Below are positions 8,245-16,765 of a stretch of 64,000 nucleotides of DNA, piece after piece (the stretch's first letter is position 1; each line of letters starts with the position of its first letter). The notes under the pieces are model-generated. The model had not been told where the DNA came from and searched no databases. It worked only from the letters and a program-made list of their open reading frames with translations. Location of the stretch: NCBI GenBank assembly GCA_963205315.1, contig CAUJIO010000101.1, positions 50,790 to 114,789 of the forward strand, written 5' to 3'. This stretch comes from Pseudomonadota bacterium. Lineage in GTDB: Bacteria; Pseudomonadota; Alphaproteobacteria; Rhizobiales; Aestuariivirgaceae. The position numbers and the translations under genes were made by a program.

Positions 8245-9039
8245 ATGACCGAGAATCCACAGAGCATGTTTTCCGATGGCGCGGCCTATGAGCGCCTGAT
8301 GGGCCGCTGGAGCAAGAAGGCTGGCGAGCAGTTCCTCGACTGGCTGGCGGCCGGAAAGGGCCTCAGTTGGCTCGACGTGGGCTGCGGCAATGGCGCCTTC
8401 ACCGAAGAGATCGTCAGCCGCTGTGCCCCGGCCTCGGTGTCGGGCATCGACCCCTCCGAGGGGCAAATCGCCTATGCGCGGACAAGGCCCGGTACTCGCA
8501 TGGCGGAGTTCCATGTCGGCGACTCCCAGGCCCTGCCCTTTTCTGACGGCAGCTACGACGCGGCCACCATGGCCCTCGTCATCGCCTTTGTGCCTGATCC
8601 GGCAAAGGGCGTGGCCGAACTCGCCCGCGTCCTGAGGCCCGGCGGCACCGCCGCTGCCTATATGTGGGACCTTCCCGCCATGGGCGTACCGCTTGGGCCG
8701 ATCTACAAAGCCCTGCGCGACATGGACATGCCAGGACCGCAACCGCCCAGCGCCGAGTTTTCCCGGCGCGAGGCGATGGAGGCCCTGTGGCGCGGAGCGG
8801 GATTGGATGAGGTCGAAACGACTGTCATCCGCGTACCCGTCAGCTTCGACAATTTCGAGGACTTCTGGCAGTCGAACACGCTTCCCGCCGGGCCGCATGC
8901 GAAATTCGTCCATGCCATGCCCGAAGCAGCCAGGGAAGAATTGCGCCGCCGCCTCAAGGACAGCCTGCCAACGGCCGCCGATGGACGCATCGCCTATGAA
9001 TCGGTGGCCAATGCCGTGACCGGGCGGAAGAGACGCTGA
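8245..9039 (+). CDS. Class I SAM-dependent methyltransferase
   Basis: The 264-residue protein has a Rossmann-type SAM-binding fold: motif I LDVGCGNGAF (residues 43-52), an acidic end of strand 2 in SGIDPSEGQI, motif II around GDSQALPFSDGSYDAATM, and RVLRPGGTAAAY as motif III. This is the Methyltransf_11/UbiE-like layout; the small-molecule substrate cannot be read from sequence. A GGAGG sequence precedes the ATG. It stands between purL and bolA, probably in the same transcription unit, and is not a fixed member of that locus in other Rhizobiales as far as I know. Confidence 0.85.
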   Translation: MTENPQSMFSDGAAYERLMGRWSKKAGEQFLDWLAAGKGLSWLDVGCGNGAFTEEIVSRCAPASVSGIDPSEGQIAYARTRPGTRMAEFHVGDSQALPFSDGSYDAATMALVIAFVPDPAKGVAELARVLRPGGTAAAYMWDLPAMGVPLGPIYKALRDMDMPGPQPPSAEFSRREAMEALWRGAGLDEVETTVIRVPVSFDNFEDFWQSNTLPAGPHAKFVHAMPEAAREELRRRLKDSLPTAADGRIAYESVANAVTGRKRR

Positions 9040-9122
9040 CAATCAAATTTGCAGAGAGACGGGCGGCCAGTCTTGCTCTTCGCTCCGCAAATCTCTACAT
9101 GCCGGGTTTCAGGAGTTTGCCC

Positions 9123-9359
9123 ATGGCCATGTCCGCAACCGATATCGAACGCTTCATCAAGGAGGCGCTGCCCGACGCGGTGATCGAGATCCGCGATCTG
9201 GCCGGTGACGGCGACCATTATGCGGCCAACGTCGTATCTGCTGCCTTCAAAGGCAAATCCCGCGTCCAGCAGCACCAGATGGTCTATGCAGCACTCAAGG
9301 GCCGCATGGGCGGCGAGCTGCACGCCCTCGCATTACAGACAAGCACCCCGGAGAACTGA
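9123..9359 (+). CDS. BolA family protein
   Basis: The 78-residue protein has the BolA/KH-like fold: the N-terminal helix segment SATDIERFIKEALPDA, the GDGDHYAANVVS strand, then FKGKSRVQQHQMVYAAL with its conserved HQMVY helix, and ELHALALQT at the end. BolA proteins pair with monothiol glutaredoxins to bind [2Fe-2S] clusters and sense or traffic iron, and the glutaredoxin partner follows three bases later. The start chosen (MAMSA) has CAGGAG about eight bases upstream; a longer in-frame start exists but is unlikely. Confidence 0.93.
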   Translation: MAMSATDIERFIKEALPDAVIEIRDLAGDGDHYAANVVSAAFKGKSRVQQHQMVYAALKGRMGGELHALALQTSTPEN

Positions 9360-9362
9360 CAC

Positions 9363-9683
9363 ATGACCGACATCGCCACCTGGATCGACAATGAAGTGAA
9401 GACCAACGACGTGGTGCTCTTCATGAAGGGCACGCCCGACATGCCGATGTGCGGCTTCTCCGGCCGCGCCACGCAGATCCTCCAGCACCTCGGCGTGCCG
9501 TTCAAGGGCATCGACGTCCTCTCCTCGAACGACATCCGCCAGGGCATCAAGGACTACACCAACTGGCCGACCGTGCCGCAGCTCTACGTGAAGGGCGAAT
9601 TCGTCGGCGGCTCCGACATCATGATGGAAATGTTCCAGTCGGGCGAGTTGAAGACGCTGATGACCGAAAAAGGCGTCGCCTGA
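9363..9683 (+). CDS. grxD: Monothiol glutaredoxin, Grx4 family
   Basis: The 106-residue single-domain glutaredoxin has the CGFS active site (C30), the glutathione-binding WPTVPQLYVKGEFVGGSDI segment, and the KGTPDMPMCGFSG context of cluster-carrying Grx4/Grx5 proteins. It transfers [2Fe-2S] clusters and partners with BolA. It begins three bases after the bolA stop, an operon arrangement that is widespread in Alphaproteobacteria. The next gene converges on it. Confidence 0.95.
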   Translation: MTDIATWIDNEVKTNDVVLFMKGTPDMPMCGFSGRATQILQHLGVPFKGIDVLSSNDIRQGIKDYTNWPTVPQLYVKGEFVGGSDIMMEMFQSGELKTLMTEKGVA

Positions 9684-9687
9684 CGTT

Positions 9688-10200
9688 CTACGGTAGCTTC
9701 TTCAGCATTGCATCGATCTTCTGGGCCGTCGCCTCATCCGCGACGGCCTTGGCATTGGTGAGGTCGGCTTTGGCTCCGGCGATGTCGCGCAGCAAGAAGC
9801 GGAACGTGGCGCGGCTGAGGTGCACCTCGAAATCCTTCGGTGCCGCAGCGATGGCCTGATCGAAGTCGCGGGCGGCGCCGGCATTGTCACGCAGCTCCAG
9901 CTTGGCCCGGGCGCGCCCGGCATAGGCGCGGCCGAAGGACGGATCGGTGACCACCGCCGCGGTGAAATCGGCAATGGCGTTCTGCGGCTCGCCAATGACC
10001 AGCAGCAACTTGCCGCGCTCGTAGGCGGCCATCGCATGTCTGGGATCGGACTCAAGCGCTTTTGTGAAAGCATCCATGGCCTTCACGATGTCCTTTGCCG
10101 CGAGCGCCTTCAGGCCATCCGCAAGCCTGTCATCCGCTGGAGCGGCGAAAGCGGGAGCGGCCGCGAGACACAACAGCACACATGGCACAAACCTGAACAT
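9688..10200 (-). CDS. Exported TPR-repeat protein
   Basis: The 170-residue protein starts with a signal peptide (MFRFVPCVLLCLAAAPAFA|AP), followed by about four tetratricopeptide repeats from residue 25 to the end (for example AMDAFTKALESDPRHAMAAY and AIADFTAAVVTDPSFGRAY). TPRs are protein-docking modules, so a periplasmic scaffold or assembly role is likely, without a known partner. The frame is open 19 codons further, but the signal peptide fixes the start. It is divergent from the transporter operon, with only 49 bases between starts. Confidence 0.8.
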   Translation of the reverse strand: MFRFVPCVLLCLAAAPAFAAPADDRLADGLKALAAKDIVKAMDAFTKALESDPRHAMAAYERGKLLLVIGEPQNAIADFTAAVVTDPSFGRAYAGRARAKLELRDNAGAARDFDQAIAAAPKDFEVHLSRATFRFLLRDIAGAKADLTNAKAVADEATAQKIDAMLKKLP

Positions 10201-10249
10201 GCCGCAGCTGCTAGCTGCAAGTTTCCCCGCTGACAAGCCTCCCGGATGA

Positions 10250-11197
10250 TTGACCATCGGGTCAATTTCAGGCAGGCAAGGCTACCGGCTTGGAGTATTT
10301 ACCATTTCGCCTGCGACTCGCGCCATAGCGGCTTTGCTGTTGACCATGTTCTTCTGGGGTTCATCGGCAGTTTTCATTCGCACGCTGGCCCTGTCGCTGC
10401 CGCCAGAAGATTCGCTGGCCGTGCGCTACGCGCTGCTGAGTGTCATCAACATCGGCGGCTTGCTGTGGTTCGGCACCTGGCGCATCCCCAAGGCGGACTG
10501 GCCGCGCTTCCTGTTGGCGGGCATCGTGGGCATGGCCGGCTACAACTGGTTCGTCAATGCTGGCTTTGCGCTGGTGCCAGCCGGCGTTGGCACCATCATC
10601 ACAACGGTGGAGCCACTGATGATTGCACTGCTGGCCGCCGCCTTCCTCGGCGAGAAACTGAGCCGCTACGTGTTCGCCGGGGTCGGCATGGCGATGATGG
10701 GTTCTGTGGTGCTGTTCTGGAACGATATCACCTCGGCATCGCCGTCGGGCGTCCCGCTGCGCGGCATTGCCTACCTGCTGGTCTGCTGTGCCGGCTGGGC
10801 CATCTATACGATCGTGACCAAGCCGCTTCTCGACCGCTATGACAGTTTCACCGTAACGGCCCTCACCATGCTCATCGCGGCGCCCATCCTGATCGGCGCG
10901 GCAAGCGAACCGGTCCATGTGCTGGCGGGAAAGCTCAGCATCCGTCAATGGCTGGAGGTCGTCTATCTGGTGCTGGCGGCTGGGATCGGCGGCACACTGA
11001 TGTGGAACTATGGCGCGAAACATCTCACCAGCACGGCGGCGGGCACATTTCTCTACCTGATCCCGGTGGTGGCGGTGACTTCCGGCGCCCTCATGCTGGG
11101 CGAAGTGGTGACCGTTTTCATTGTCGTCGGCGGCTTGCTGATGCTGGCGGGCGTCGCCGCCGCGCAGTTCGGACCCCGGCTTTTCAGGCAGCCTTGA
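10250..11197 (+). CDS. DMT-superfamily (EamA) transporter
   Basis: The 315-residue membrane protein has ten predicted helices in two EamA repeats (about residues 27-155 and 165-305), typical of drug/metabolite exporters. The first repeat starts ALLLTMFFWGSSAVFIRTLA, and the second ends with the FLYLIPVVAVTSGALMLGE helix that marks EamA proteins. The start is uncertain: the frame opens with TTG, and no good Shine-Dalgarno is seen; a start nearer residue 20 is possible. It is the first of four tightly packed plus-strand genes. Confidence 0.85.
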   Translation: MTIGSISGRQGYRLGVFTISPATRAIAALLLTMFFWGSSAVFIRTLALSLPPEDSLAVRYALLSVINIGGLLWFGTWRIPKADWPRFLLAGIVGMAGYNWFVNAGFALVPAGVGTIITTVEPLMIALLAAAFLGEKLSRYVFAGVGMAMMGSVVLFWNDITSASPSGVPLRGIAYLLVCCAGWAIYTIVTKPLLDRYDSFTVTALTMLIAAPILIGAASEPVHVLAGKLSIRQWLEVVYLVLAAGIGGTLMWNYGAKHLTSTAAGTFLYLIPVVAVTSGALMLGEVVTVFIVVGGLLMLAGVAAAQFGPRLFRQP

Positions 11198-11200
11198 TTC

Positions 11201-13003
11201 ATGGATATGCGCGCCGTTTCCGCCCTGCTCTTCACAGTCGTCGTCTGGGGCATCGGCCCGGTTTTCCTGCGTACGCTGTCGGTTGATCTCGGTCCGGCCG
11301 ATCACCTGGCGATCCGCTATTCCATCGTTGCGGTGCTCTACCTCATCCTGCTGGCGTTCTTCGGACGCGTGGCCATCGCACGGGCGGACTGGCCGCGCCT
11401 GCTGATCATCTCGACGGTCGGCATGGTCGGCTACAATCTCGGATCGGCCTTCGGTTTCGAACGCGTGACCGCAGGCATCGGCAGCCTCATCATCGGCAGC
11501 CAGCCACTCCTGATCGCGTTGTTCGGCACACTGATCGCACGTGAACGCCTGTCGTCAGGGGCGGTCATCGGACTCATCATCGGCTTCATCGGCGTGGTGC
11601 TGCTGGTGTGGAAGGATCTGGGCGTTGCAGCGGACGGCCGCAACCTGCTGATCGGCAGCGGGCTGATCTTTCTTTGCGGTGTCGCATGGGCGATCTACGT
11701 GGTGATGAGCAAGCCGCTGGTGGTGAAATATGGGCCATTGAGTATCACCGCCTGGTCCATCGTTCTCGGATCCGCCGTTATGGTGCCGTTGCTCGGACGG
11801 CCTTCGACACTCGTCACATTGGCCGACATGAGCCCGCGCAGCTGGCTCGAGATGGCCTACATCGGCATCATCTCCACCATCATCGCATCGATCTCTTGGA
11901 ACTTCGGTGCCTCGCGCATGTCGGCGGCAGCTTGCGGCGCCTTTCTCTACATGGTGCCAATCATCGGGGTTGCGTCCGGGGCCCTGTTTCTCGGCGAACA
12001 TGTGACAATGGGCATGCTGACAGGCGGCGTCCTGATTCTCGCCGGTGTCGCCATCGCCCAGTTCGGCGACCGCCTGCGCGGCGGCCCGGCACTGGCAATT
12101 CCGGCGTTGCTTTTCGCCGTCACGATGTGGGGCCTGATCCCGGTTGCCATGCGCTTCCTCATTCTCGAACTCTCGCCGCAGACAGCGATGGTCTTGCGGC
12201 TCTATCCGGCGGGGTTGCTGGCCATCATCGTGCTGCTTTTCGTCGGTGTACGGAAGATCGAATGGCGCGACTGGGGCCGCATTGCCATCGCGGCACTCGC
12301 CGGCAATCTCGGTTACCAGATCCTCGCTGCCTTCGGCATGCAGACGGTGCCGGCGAGTTGGACGGGCTTGCTGTTCGGGTTGGAGCCTGTGTTCATCGCC
12401 CTCTTCGCCGTCCTGCTGGCCGGCGAGCGGCTGACGTTCTGGCTTGTCGGCGGCATGTTCGTGGCCCTGCTGGGGACCGCGGCGCTGATGCTCGGCAGCA
12501 CGCTTTCGCCGTCGGGCGATGTCACGCTGTTCGGCGTGCTGCTGGTCACGCTCTCGACCATGGGCTGGGGCATCTACACGGTGGTGATCAGGCCCGTCTC
12601 GCGCAAATACGGGTCGTTGCAGGTTGCGTGTCTCGCCATGGCAATCTCAGCCCTGCCCATGCCATTCTTCGTGGGCGTCGAGTTTCCGCAGACCCTGGCC
12701 GGCATGGGGACGACGGCCTGGTTCGCCGTCGGCTTCGTCGTGGTCTTCGGAACCTTCCTGGCAACGTCGGCTTGGAATTATGCACTAGGCCACATGGAGA
12801 GCTCGATTGCAGGCGTGTTCCTCTATGTGCAGCCCGTGGTGGCGGCGATCGGCGGCATTCTGCTGCTCAACGAGCGGCTGACCTGGCCACTTCTGGCAGG
12901 CGGCGGCCTCATCATCCTCGGCGTGGCCATCTCCCAGTTCGGACCTCTCATGCAAAAGCCGCGGTTGGCCTCCGGGGCCAGGCCAGCTAGTCAGAGACGA
13001 TGA
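11201..13003 (+). CDS. Fused double DMT (EamA) transporter
   Basis: At 600 residues this is twice the normal EamA length. Residues 1-290 form one complete ten-helix DMT unit (FTVVVWGIGPVFLRTL ... FLYMVPIIGVASGALFLGE ... IAQFGDRL), and residues 295-590 form a second (FAVTMWGLIPVAMRFL ... FLYVQPVVAAIGGILLLNE ... ISQFGP). The two halves share the same landmarks, so a head-to-tail gene fusion after duplication is likely. DMT transporters often work as dimers; a covalent pair would be a built-in dimer. It starts three bases after the preceding DMT gene. Substrate unknown. Confidence 0.88.
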   Translation: MDMRAVSALLFTVVVWGIGPVFLRTLSVDLGPADHLAIRYSIVAVLYLILLAFFGRVAIARADWPRLLIISTVGMVGYNLGSAFGFERVTAGIGSLIIGSQPLLIALFGTLIARERLSSGAVIGLIIGFIGVVLLVWKDLGVAADGRNLLIGSGLIFLCGVAWAIYVVMSKPLVVKYGPLSITAWSIVLGSAVMVPLLGRPSTLVTLADMSPRSWLEMAYIGIISTIIASISWNFGASRMSAAACGAFLYMVPIIGVASGALFLGEHVTMGMLTGGVLILAGVAIAQFGDRLRGGPALAIPALLFAVTMWGLIPVAMRFLILELSPQTAMVLRLYPAGLLAIIVLLFVGVRKIEWRDWGRIAIAALAGNLGYQILAAFGMQTVPASWTGLLFGLEPVFIALFAVLLAGERLTFWLVGGMFVALLGTAALMLGSTLSPSGDVTLFGVLLVTLSTMGWGIYTVVIRPVSRKYGSLQVACLAMAISALPMPFFVGVEFPQTLAGMGTTAWFAVGFVVVFGTFLATSAWNYALGHMESSIAGVFLYVQPVVAAIGGILLLNERLTWPLLAGGGLIILGVAISQFGPLMQKPRLASGARPASQRR

Positions 13004-14229
13004 CCACATCCTCCATCCGTACGCCCTGGTACTTCTCACCGGTCGTCATCATCATCGCTGGCTGCCTGATCGCCATCGTCAATTTCGGCGTGCGCTCAAG
13101 TTTTGGCCTGTTCACCGCACCAATTTCCGAAGCGCATGGCTGGCCGCGCGAGACGTATTCCTTCGCCATGGCCATGCAGAACCTGTTGTGGGGAATCGCC
13201 ACGCCACTCGCGGGCGCGTTGGCTGACCGCTTTGGCTCAACACGCGTGTTGGCAGCGGGCGCTGTCATCTATTGCCTCGGCACCCTGATGATGGTGAGCA
13301 GCAGCGATGTCACCATGTTCGTGCTCGGCGGCGGCGTGCTTGCCGGTACCGGTATCGCCCTCTCGTCTTTCTCGATCGTCATGGCCGCACTTGGCCGCAT
13401 CGTGCCGCCTGAAAAGCGCTCTTGGGCCTTTGGCATCGCCACAGCATCCGGATCGCTCGGCCAGTTCATCTTTGCGCCTCTTGGTTCGGCGATGATCAGC
13501 GCCTATGGATGGCCGACGGCGCTCACCGTTCTGGCTGCGTCGACGCTCTCGATCATCGTGTTTGCGCTGCCGCTCATGACCGGCAGCCAGCATTCGGGGA
13601 GGCAGCCCGCAGGAGAAACCACCCTGGGGATGGGCGAGGCCATCGCGACGGCGTTTGGCAACAGATCGTTCCTGCTGCTGACGGCGGGTTTCTTTGTCTG
13701 CGGCTTCCATCTTGCCTTCATCACCGTTCATCTGCCGCCCTATCTGGCCGAACACGGCATCAGCAAGGAGGTGGCGGGATTTGCCATGGGTGCCATCGGA
13801 CTGTTCAACGTGGTCGGTGCCTACACGTCTGGCATCATCGGTGGAAAATTCAGGAAGCCGGTCCCGCTCAGCCTGATCTACCTGCTGCGGTCCATTGCCA
13901 TCGCCGCTTTCATTCTGCTGCCGATCGCCCCTGTGACGACCTTCGCCTTCACGGCGAGCATCGGGTTGTTGTGGCTCTCCACCGTGCCCCTCACCATGGG
14001 CCTGGTCGTGGCCATGTTTGGCACCCGCTACATGGCAACGCTCTATGGCTTCGTGTTCCTCAGCCATCAGATCGGCAGTTTCCTCGGCGTGTGGCTGGGC
14101 GGCAAGCTCTATGACCAGTTCGGCAGCTATGACCCGGTCTGGTGGGGCGGCGTCGCACTGGGACTTTTTGCGGCGGTCGTGCATCTGCCGATCCGCGAGC
14201 AGCGCGACGAGCGCTTCGTCACCGCCTGA
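13000..14229 (+). CDS. MFS transporter
   Basis: The 409-residue protein has twelve predicted transmembrane helices and MFS signatures: the loop 2-3 motif GALADRFGSTRV (residues 66-77) and a middle loop rich in polar residues near 200-215. The N-terminus (IIAGCLIAIVNFGVRSSFGLF) resembles the oxalate/formate-antiporter and monocarboxylate branch of MFS. The ATG overlaps the stop of the double DMT gene (ATGA). It is the third transporter in the same operon. Confidence 0.88.
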   Translation: MTTSSIRTPWYFSPVVIIIAGCLIAIVNFGVRSSFGLFTAPISEAHGWPRETYSFAMAMQNLLWGIATPLAGALADRFGSTRVLAAGAVIYCLGTLMMVSSSDVTMFVLGGGVLAGTGIALSSFSIVMAALGRIVPPEKRSWAFGIATASGSLGQFIFAPLGSAMISAYGWPTALTVLAASTLSIIVFALPLMTGSQHSGRQPAGETTLGMGEAIATAFGNRSFLLLTAGFFVCGFHLAFITVHLPPYLAEHGISKEVAGFAMGAIGLFNVVGAYTSGIIGGKFRKPVPLSLIYLLRSIAIAAFILLPIAPVTTFAFTASIGLLWLSTVPLTMGLVVAMFGTRYMATLYGFVFLSHQIGSFLGVWLGGKLYDQFGSYDPVWWGGVALGLFAAVVHLPIREQRDERFVTA

Positions 14230-14232
14230 GAC

Positions 14233-14601
14233 ATGCGGTGGCCTGGTCACAAGCTGGCAGCGGGATTATTCGTCAGTGTCCTGACGATCTGGATCGCCGT
14301 CATGGCCATGGTGATGCGGCAGGCGGCGCTGCCGCGCGAGGCCTCGGGACCGATGCTGGCGGTCTTCGAACCGGGAACGCCGGAGCCTGATATCTTCGCC
14401 CGACTGTCGCGGGCGGAGGCGCGGATCGTCAAGCCTTCGGCATTTGGTTTCATCTGGGTTGTCGCAGGCGACGAGCCGGGGCTGGCGGGAAGGCTGGCCG
14501 ATCAAGGCGCCATCGGCGCCTACCGCAATCTGCCGATCAGCCCGACGATTGCCGGCTGTTTCGCATTCGCCGATGCCAAGATGGCGAACCTTCTGCAATG
14601 A
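14233..14601 (+). CDS. Small membrane-anchored protein of unknown function
   Basis: I do not recognise a family. The 122-residue product has one hydrophobic helix at residues 8-29 after a short basic N-terminus, then a soluble region with SRAEARIVKPSAFGFIWVVAG and GLAGRLADQGAIGAYRNLPI, which look like a small alpha/beta domain. The start is three bases after the MFS stop, so it is a fourth member of the transporter operon and may be an accessory subunit. Codon usage matches the neighbours. Confidence 0.65.
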   Translation: MRWPGHKLAAGLFVSVLTIWIAVMAMVMRQAALPREASGPMLAVFEPGTPEPDIFARLSRAEARIVKPSAFGFIWVVAGDEPGLAGRLADQGAIGAYRNLPISPTIAGCFAFADAKMANLLQ

Positions 14602-14608
14602 TGTCCAG

Positions 14609-15520
14609 TCAGGAGAGCCGCCGCTCAATCCACTGCAGGAGCGGCGCCTTGATGGTGAGCAGGCCAGAATAACCCAGGCGTTCCTCGCTATATTCGCCGA
14701 TCAGCCGGTGAATTGCCTGAAGGCTATCCTGATCCCCGGCAATCGATGACAGCGGATCAGAATAGGTGTGGATGCCAAAGACCAGGGCCTGGGTGTGGGG
14801 CAACCTGACGAAGGTCTGCCGCTCGACCCGCAGCCACAACTTATCACCCGCCGCTTCCGGATTGGCAACCAGCGCTCGCGAGAGATCTTCCGCCGCCGTG
14901 ACGTTGGCGTGGTGCCAGCCCTGTGGAAACAGACGGCTGGCAATTGCCGTGACAAACCAGTTGAAGCGAACGACGGGCACCCCTGCCTTCACGTTTGCCA
15001 TCACCCGGTCAACACGTGCACCAAGCTGCTCGTTCAGGCCGGGCACCGGGTCATGGGCGTAGCGCATGTCGCGGCCAACGCAGGATACGATGCGGCCGGA
15101 ACTCGTATAGGCATTCGATGCCGCAGTCATGATATTCGCATCATCACGGCGCTCGAACAGGATGAAGTCCTCCTCAACCACATTGCTTATGATTTCAAGG
15201 GGCTCCAGATCATCCGCCTCGAGATCATGTCGGCTGCCGTCGATCAGATCGTGGATATGCCCCTGATCCATGCGGAAGCTGGCGGAATGAGTTGTGAGAA
15301 GCTGGGCCACGACGGCATCCCGGAGTTCGGCCTGCGCCTCTCCGGACCCGTCTGTCGAGCGGTAGAAGACCGGCGGGCGTCCCGTCATCCGCTGGCGTTT
15401 TTCCGCCATGAAACTGGCATGGTCGGGCCCGGTGTCGAGCCAAGATGCCATTTCCATCGGTTGCAGACCGATCTGGAACGCCGCGCCGCTGCTTCGGTAG
15501 GGTTGGTGCTTGGGCGTCAT
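14609..15520 (-). CDS. DUF3445 protein (haem-dependent oxidative N-demethylase-like)
   Basis: The 303-residue protein matches DUF3445, whose studied members are haem-dependent oxidative N-demethylases acting on dimethylamine-type substrates. Supporting segments are the N-terminal QPMEMASWLDT, the VEEDFILFERRD block, RFNWFVTAIASRLFPQGWHH and the hallmark LWLRVERQTFVRLPHTQALVFGI. The starting ATG has a GGAG seven bases upstream. It converges with the preceding transporter operon. The actual substrate here is unknown. Confidence 0.8.
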   Translation of the reverse strand: MTPKHQPYRSSGAAFQIGLQPMEMASWLDTGPDHASFMAEKRQRMTGRPPVFYRSTDGSGEAQAELRDAVVAQLLTTHSASFRMDQGHIHDLIDGSRHDLEADDLEPLEIISNVVEEDFILFERRDDANIMTAASNAYTSSGRIVSCVGRDMRYAHDPVPGLNEQLGARVDRVMANVKAGVPVVRFNWFVTAIASRLFPQGWHHANVTAAEDLSRALVANPEAAGDKLWLRVERQTFVRLPHTQALVFGIHTYSDPLSSIAGDQDSLQAIHRLIGEYSEERLGYSGLLTIKAPLLQWIERRLS

Positions 15521-15743
15521 GAACGGTCTCCGGATGTCGTCTCGTCACTGGAACTATAGCCAAAGTGGCCAATACCACCACTGCCCGGCCCGCTGGATGG
15601 GCCAGCGCTAGACAGTTAGCAGCACTCTTGAGACAAGACTGACAATGCTTTGTTTTTTCACGTTAATTCTTCATTCATGTGGTTGACCCGAAGATATGGT
15701 TCTGGATAGCTTCGGAATGCCTCAATCACCACGGAGGAACGAC

Positions 15744-16013
15744 ATGGGCGACCGGGACTTTGAGCATCAGCTACAGGGCTGGAGTCTGACCACAGCGGAA
15801 ATCATGTACCGCATGCCGGATTTCCGCGACATCCTGCAAACCTACATCTGGCAGGACTACGATCTGGCCCCGAAGTTTCCCAAGCTGATCAAGTTCCTGG
15901 ATTTCTGGTCGCACAATCTCGACGGACCATTGGCCGAAGTTCGCGTCGCCCATGCTGGATTGCTGCGGCCGCTGGCCATCCGCCACGTCGGCAGCGAGTG
16001 GCAGCTGCACTAG
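15744..16013 (+). CDS. usg: Usg family protein
   Basis: The 89-residue protein is a close fit to the alphaproteobacterial Usg family (named from the tryptophan operon context, function unknown): QLQGWSLTTAEIMYRMPDF, then LQTYIWQDYDLAPKFPKL, and FLDFWSHNLDGPLAEVRVAH. The frame is open 16 codons earlier, but the chosen ATG follows a strong CGGAGGAACGAC ribosome-binding site. It is followed by a membrane protein gene after about 195 bases. Confidence 0.88.
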   Translation: MGDRDFEHQLQGWSLTTAEIMYRMPDFRDILQTYIWQDYDLAPKFPKLIKFLDFWSHNLDGPLAEVRVAHAGLLRPLAIRHVGSEWQLH

Positions 16014-16208
16014 AGTCCAGATCCCGGAATACGCTTCCGTTCGGGCCTGCGACAGCAGATCAGCTTCGGATATGCGGGCCTTGGATGCAGCCGCCGCCAG
16101 GCCATGCGCTATCGCATGTTCGCCGGTGAAGCCGTTGACGGTCAGGAAGATAGTTTGATCGTCGATCCTGGCCTATCGTGCTTGCTGCCGGGACTTCAGG
16201 TCATACGC

Positions 16209-16694
16209 ATGAACGAGCGCCGCATCCACGAGATCTTCGAAATCAGCATTCTCTTGAAGGGTGCGCATGCGGTGATCGAATGTATTGGCGGTGTGTTACT
16301 GGCGGTGATCGGCAACGCCTGGATCCATTCCCTTGTCGGCACGCTCACCCAATTTGAGTTGGTCGAGGACCCGAAAGACCTGATCGCCAATGCGCTGCTC
16401 GATTTCGCCCAGCAATTCTCGGTCGGCACGCAGCACTTTTATGCGTTCTATCTGCTCAGTCATGGTGTGGTGAAGCTGCTGCTGGTGATCGGCCTGTTGC
16501 GGGGCAAGCTCTGGGCCTATCCCGCCTCGCTCGCAGCGCTTGGACTGTTCATGGCCTACCAGATCTACCGCTACAGCTATACACATGGGTTTGGGCTGAT
16601 CATCCTGACGATCTTCGATGCCGCCGTGATGGTTCTGGTTTGGCATGAGTACCGGATGGTGAAACAGCACCCCGCACCCCGGCCTATGCGGTGA
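16209..16694 (+). CDS. DUF2127 membrane protein
   Basis: The 161-residue protein has the DUF2127 layout: an N-terminal IHEIFEISILLKGAHAVIE helix, GGVLLAV, a polar loop around residues 35-70, then HFYAFYLLSHGVVKLLLVIGLLRGKLWAYPAS and a last pair of helices. About four transmembrane segments are predicted. No function is established for the family. The upstream frame is longer, but the start at MNERRIHEIFE agrees with relatives. It ends just before a bidirectional hairpin shared with rpsD. Confidence 0.8.
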   Translation: MNERRIHEIFEISILLKGAHAVIECIGGVLLAVIGNAWIHSLVGTLTQFELVEDPKDLIANALLDFAQQFSVGTQHFYAFYLLSHGVVKLLLVIGLLRGKLWAYPASLAALGLFMAYQIYRYSYTHGFGLIILTIFDAAVMVLVWHEYRMVKQHPAPRPMR

Positions 16695-16701
16695 AAGCCA
16701 C

Positions 16702-16760
16702 GCGCAAACAGAAAGGTCCGCTGCACGGCGCAGCGGACCTTTGACTTCAACAGTTTGCGC
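16702..16760. terminator. Bidirectional terminator with nested outer stem
   Basis: A perfect 12-base stem (AAAGGTCCGCTG at 16712-16723, its complement at 16731-16742) has a 7-base loop and A/T ends on both sides, so it can terminate the DUF2127 gene and rpsD. A second perfect 8-base pairing, GCGCAAAC at 16702 with GTTTGCGC at 16753, encloses the first; the outer right arm lies just downstream of the rpsD stop on the minus strand. Confidence 0.8.
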
Positions 16761-16765
16761 CTGGT

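Noticed and set aside
16016..16160. Protein-like minus-strand frame (…LTVNGFTGEHAIAHGL…) between usg and DUF2127
   Set aside because: It has an upstream stop and no start codon, and continues as the antisense of usg.
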